Positions 12,676 to 14,751 of a stretch of DNA of 14,751 bases are shown in pieces. Both the position numbers and the translations under genes were made by a program. The notes under the pieces are model-generated. The model made no database searches. It saw only the letters and a list, made by a program, of their open reading frames with translations, and had not been told where the DNA came from. Every line of letters begins with the position of its first letter. The stretch's first letter is position 1. The stretch comes from an uncultured Collinsella sp. (lineage in GTDB: Bacteria > Actinomycetota > Coriobacteriia > Coriobacteriales > Coriobacteriaceae), in assembly GCA_900541885.1 (NCBI GenBank), contig UQKW01000038.1, positions 1 to 14,751 of the forward strand, written 5' to 3'.

Positions 12676-14640
12676 ATGGCAGAGAACCAGAACGCCGCCG
12701 ATCAGGCATCGACGCTCAACGACGAGCGCGCCACCCGCCTGGCCAAGCGCGCCGCCCTGTTCGAGGCGGGCCAGAACCCCTATCCTGAGCACTCTGAGCT
12801 TGAGGACTACGTCGCCGATATCGAGGCTAAGTACGCCGAGCTTGCCGATGGCGAGGACACCGAGGACGTCGTGAAGATCGCTGGCCGTGTGGTCGCCAAG
12901 CGCGGTCAGGGCAAGATCATGTTCATCGTCGTGCGCGATGCGACTGCCGAGATTCAGCTGTTCTGCCGCATCAACGACATGGACGAGGCTGCCTGGAGTA
13001 CGCTCAAGGCCCTCGACCTGGGCGACATCCTGGGCGTGACCGGCGTGGTCGTGCGCACCCAGCGTGGCCAGCTTTCCGTTGCCCCTAAGAGCGCGACTCT
13101 GCTTGCCAAGGCCGTTCGTCCGCTGCCCGAGAAGTTCCACGGTCTTTCCGATAAGGAGACCCGCTATCGCCAGCGCTATGTCGACCTGATCGCCAACGAC
13201 GACGTTCGCGAGACCTTCCGTAAGCGTTCGCAGATTCTCTCCACCTTCCGTCGCTTTATGGAGTCCGACGGCTACATGGAGGTCGAGACCCCCATCCTGC
13301 AGACCATCCAAGGCGGCGCTACTGCCAAGCCGTTCATTACCCACTTCAACGCGCTCGATCAGGAGTGCTACCTGCGTATTGCCACCGAGCTGCACCTCAA
13401 GCGCTGCATCGTCGGTGGTTTTGAGCGCGTGTTCGAGATCGGCCGCATCTTCCGTAACGAGGGCATGGACCTTACCCACAACCCCGAGTTCACCACGATG
13501 GAGGCCTACCGTGCCTTCTCCGACCTCGAGGGCATGAAGGCACTCGCCCAAGGTGTCATCAAGGCTGCCAACAAGGCCATCGGCAACCCCGAGGTCATCG
13601 AGTACCAGGGCCAGACCATCGACCTTTCTGGTGAGTGGGCCAGCCGTCCCATGACCGACATCGTCTCCGACGTGCTCGGCAAGCAGGTCACCATCGACAC
13701 GCCGGTCGAGGAGCTTGCTGCCGCCGCGCGCGAGAAGGGCCTGGAGATCAAGCCCGAGTGGACTGCCGGCAAGATCATCGCCGAGATTTACGATGAGCTG
13801 GGCGAGGACACCATCGTCAACCCCACGTTCGTGTGCGATTACCCCATCGAGGTCAGCCCGCTCGCCAAGCGTTTTGAGGACGACCCGCGTTTGACCCACC
13901 GCTTTGAGCTGGTCATCGCCGGCCACGAGTACGCCAACGCATTCTCCGAGCTCAACGACCCGGTCGACCAGGCTGAGCGCTTTGCTGCCCAGATGGCCGA
14001 GAAGGCCGGCGGCGACGATGAGGCTATGGAGTATGACGAGGACTACGTGCGCGCCCTCGAGTACGGTATGCCTCCCGCGGGCGGCATTGGCATTGGTATC
14101 GACCGCGTGGTCATGCTGCTTACTAACCAGGCTTCTATCCGCGACGTCCTGCTGTTCCCGCATATGAAGCCCGAGAAGGGTTTCCAGTCCGGTGCCGCTG
14201 CCGCCAAGGCTGCAGAGGCCGGCAACGCCGCGAGCCCGTTCGTTACGTCGCTTAAGCCCACGCTCGATTACTCCAAGATCGCCGTTGAGCCGCTGTTCGA
14301 GGAGTTCGTCGACTTCGATACCTTCTCCAAGAGCGATTTCCGCGCTGTGAAAGTCAGGGCATGCGAGGCCGTCAAGAAGTCCAAGAAGCTGCTGAACTTT
14401 ACGCTCGACGACGGTACCGGTACCGACCGCACCATCCTCTCCGGTATTCACGCTTATTACGAGCCCGAGGACCTGGTCGGCAAGACCTTGCTCGCCATCA
14501 CTAACCTGCCTCCGCGCAAGATGATGGGTATTCCCAGCTGCGGCATGCTGATCAGCGCTGTCCACGAGGAGGAGGGCGAGGAGCGCCTCAACCTGATCCA
14601 GCTCGACGCCTCCATCCCCGCCGGCGCAAAGATGTACTAA
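12676..14640 (+). CDS. lysS: Lysyl-tRNA synthetase, class II, with C-terminal EMAP/Trbp111-type tRNA-binding domain
   Basis: Charges tRNA-Lys with lysine in the cytosol. Start: ATG with GAGGAG about 7 bases upstream. 654 residues, against about 490-510 for an ordinary LysRS. In order: anticodon-binding OB-fold (about 66-145), class II motif 1 (about 181-210), motif 2 FEIGRIFRNEGMDLTHNPEF (253-272), HEYANAFSELNDP (417-429), motif 3 GGIGIGIDRVVMLL (469-482). An Ala-rich linker (505-530) leads to residues 546-654, a tRNA-binding domain of the kind found at the C-terminus of MetRS and in Trbp111: FRAVKVRACEAV, KKSKKLLNFTLDDG and NLPPRKMMGIPSCGM. The fusion is intact with no frameshift. It follows greA after 79 bp that include a terminator-like hairpin. 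Confidence 0.97.
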   Translation: MAENQNAADQASTLNDERATRLAKRAALFEAGQNPYPEHSELEDYVADIEAKYAELADGEDTEDVVKIAGRVVAKRGQGKIMFIVVRDATAEIQLFCRINDMDEAAWSTLKALDLGDILGVTGVVVRTQRGQLSVAPKSATLLAKAVRPLPEKFHGLSDKETRYRQRYVDLIANDDVRETFRKRSQILSTFRRFMESDGYMEVETPILQTIQGGATAKPFITHFNALDQECYLRIATELHLKRCIVGGFERVFEIGRIFRNEGMDLTHNPEFTTMEAYRAFSDLEGMKALAQGVIKAANKAIGNPEVIEYQGQTIDLSGEWASRPMTDIVSDVLGKQVTIDTPVEELAAAAREKGLEIKPEWTAGKIIAEIYDELGEDTIVNPTFVCDYPIEVSPLAKRFEDDPRLTHRFELVIAGHEYANAFSELNDPVDQAERFAAQMAEKAGGDDEAMEYDEDYVRALEYGMPPAGGIGIGIDRVVMLLTNQASIRDVLLFPHMKPEKGFQSGAAAAKAAEAGNAASPFVTSLKPTLDYSKIAVEPLFEEFVDFDTFSKSDFRAVKVRACEAVKKSKKLLNFTLDDGTGTDRTILSGIHAYYEPEDLVGKTLLAITNLPPRKMMGIPSCGMLISAVHEEEGEERLNLIQLDASIPAGAKMY

Positions 14641-14642
14641 TT

Positions 14643-14671
14643 GGTTCCGCCGTTCTACCGAACGGCGGACC
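14643..14671 (+). other. Hairpin directly after lysS
   Basis: TCCGCCGTT (14646-14654) and AACGGCGGA (14661-14669) form a perfect 9-bp stem around CTACCG, extendable by GG/CC. It starts 2 bases after the lysS stop and has no U-tract, so it is more likely an mRNA-end stabiliser than a terminator. Confidence 0.5.
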
Positions 14672-14714
14672 AGCCGACGCTGCGCGACGCCCAGGGCGAC
14701 AATTTGTCATTCAA

Positions 14715-14751
14715 AAGGCAAGGCATGACCAGAAGGTCTATGCCTTGCCTT
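14715..14751 (+). terminator. Long terminator-like hairpin, cut by the window end
   Basis: AAGGCAAGGCAT pairs with ATGCCTTGCCTT, continued inwards after one unpaired T by GACC/GGTC around AGAA. The stem ends with the window, so a following T-tract cannot be seen. AAAA before the stem would let it act on the opposite strand as well. Confidence 0.7.

Noticed and set aside
12544..14565. 673-residue minus-strand open frame across lysS
   Set aside because: A shadow of GC-rich lysS codons: Leu/Val/Gly-rich with no recognisable domain, while the plus strand encodes a full LysRS.
1..14751. CRISPR array, prophage, insertion sequence, toxin-antitoxin or defence locus
   Set aside because: No regularly spaced repeats, transposase, integrase, nuclease or paired small ORFs were found; nearly all bases belong to conserved core genes.

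Overview
The window is a GC-rich piece of bacterial chromosome made almost entirely of conserved core genes. GreA, RNase PH, RdgB, IspE, TatA and LysRS sequences, the MEP-pathway gene, a Mur ligase without the diaminopimelate motif, and frequent AAAGGA/GGAGG ribosome sites fit a Coriobacteriia (Actinomycetota) gut anaerobe. Collinsella is my best guess, from the feel of the proteins rather than from any search.

Layout, left to right. 1-386: a tRNA-Val(UAC) gene on the minus strand with its own promoter and terminator. A second, 5'-truncated copy of its 3' end lies about 187 bp further on. 387-2255 (minus): asparagine synthetase AsnB. 2381-4495 (minus): an amino-acid ABC transporter whose lipoprotein-type binding protein and permease share one reading frame, split by a single TAG codon; a strong terminator separates it from asnB. 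4496-4779: divergent promoter region.

4780-9000 (plus): a MurE-type ligase, a HAD phosphatase, glutamate racemase MurI and RNase PH, closed by a hairpin at the rph stop codon. Two of these make peptidoglycan precursors (D-Glu supply and third-residue addition). 9105-10196: rdgB and dtd, both quality-control enzymes (house-cleaning of non-canonical nucleotides and of D-aminoacyl-tRNAs), spaced by 3 bp. 10195-11505: a promoter with an abutting 20-bp palindrome, then veg and ispE, a pairing also seen in Bacillus. 11541-11670: tRNA-Pro(CGG) with promoter and terminator. 11679-12077: tatA with a well-formed promoter containing an inverted repeat. 12126-14751: greA, then a terminator-like leader, then lysS, whose product carries an extra C-terminal EMAP/Trbp111-type tRNA-binding domain, followed by two hairpins.

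I found no CRISPR array, defence system, insertion sequence, phage gene or toxin-antitoxin pair, and no convincing new multi-gene system. The most interesting signals are the in-frame stop between binding protein and permease, the unusual extra domain just before it, the tRNA-end duplication that looks like an integration scar, the two operator-like palindromes, and the LysRS fusion.
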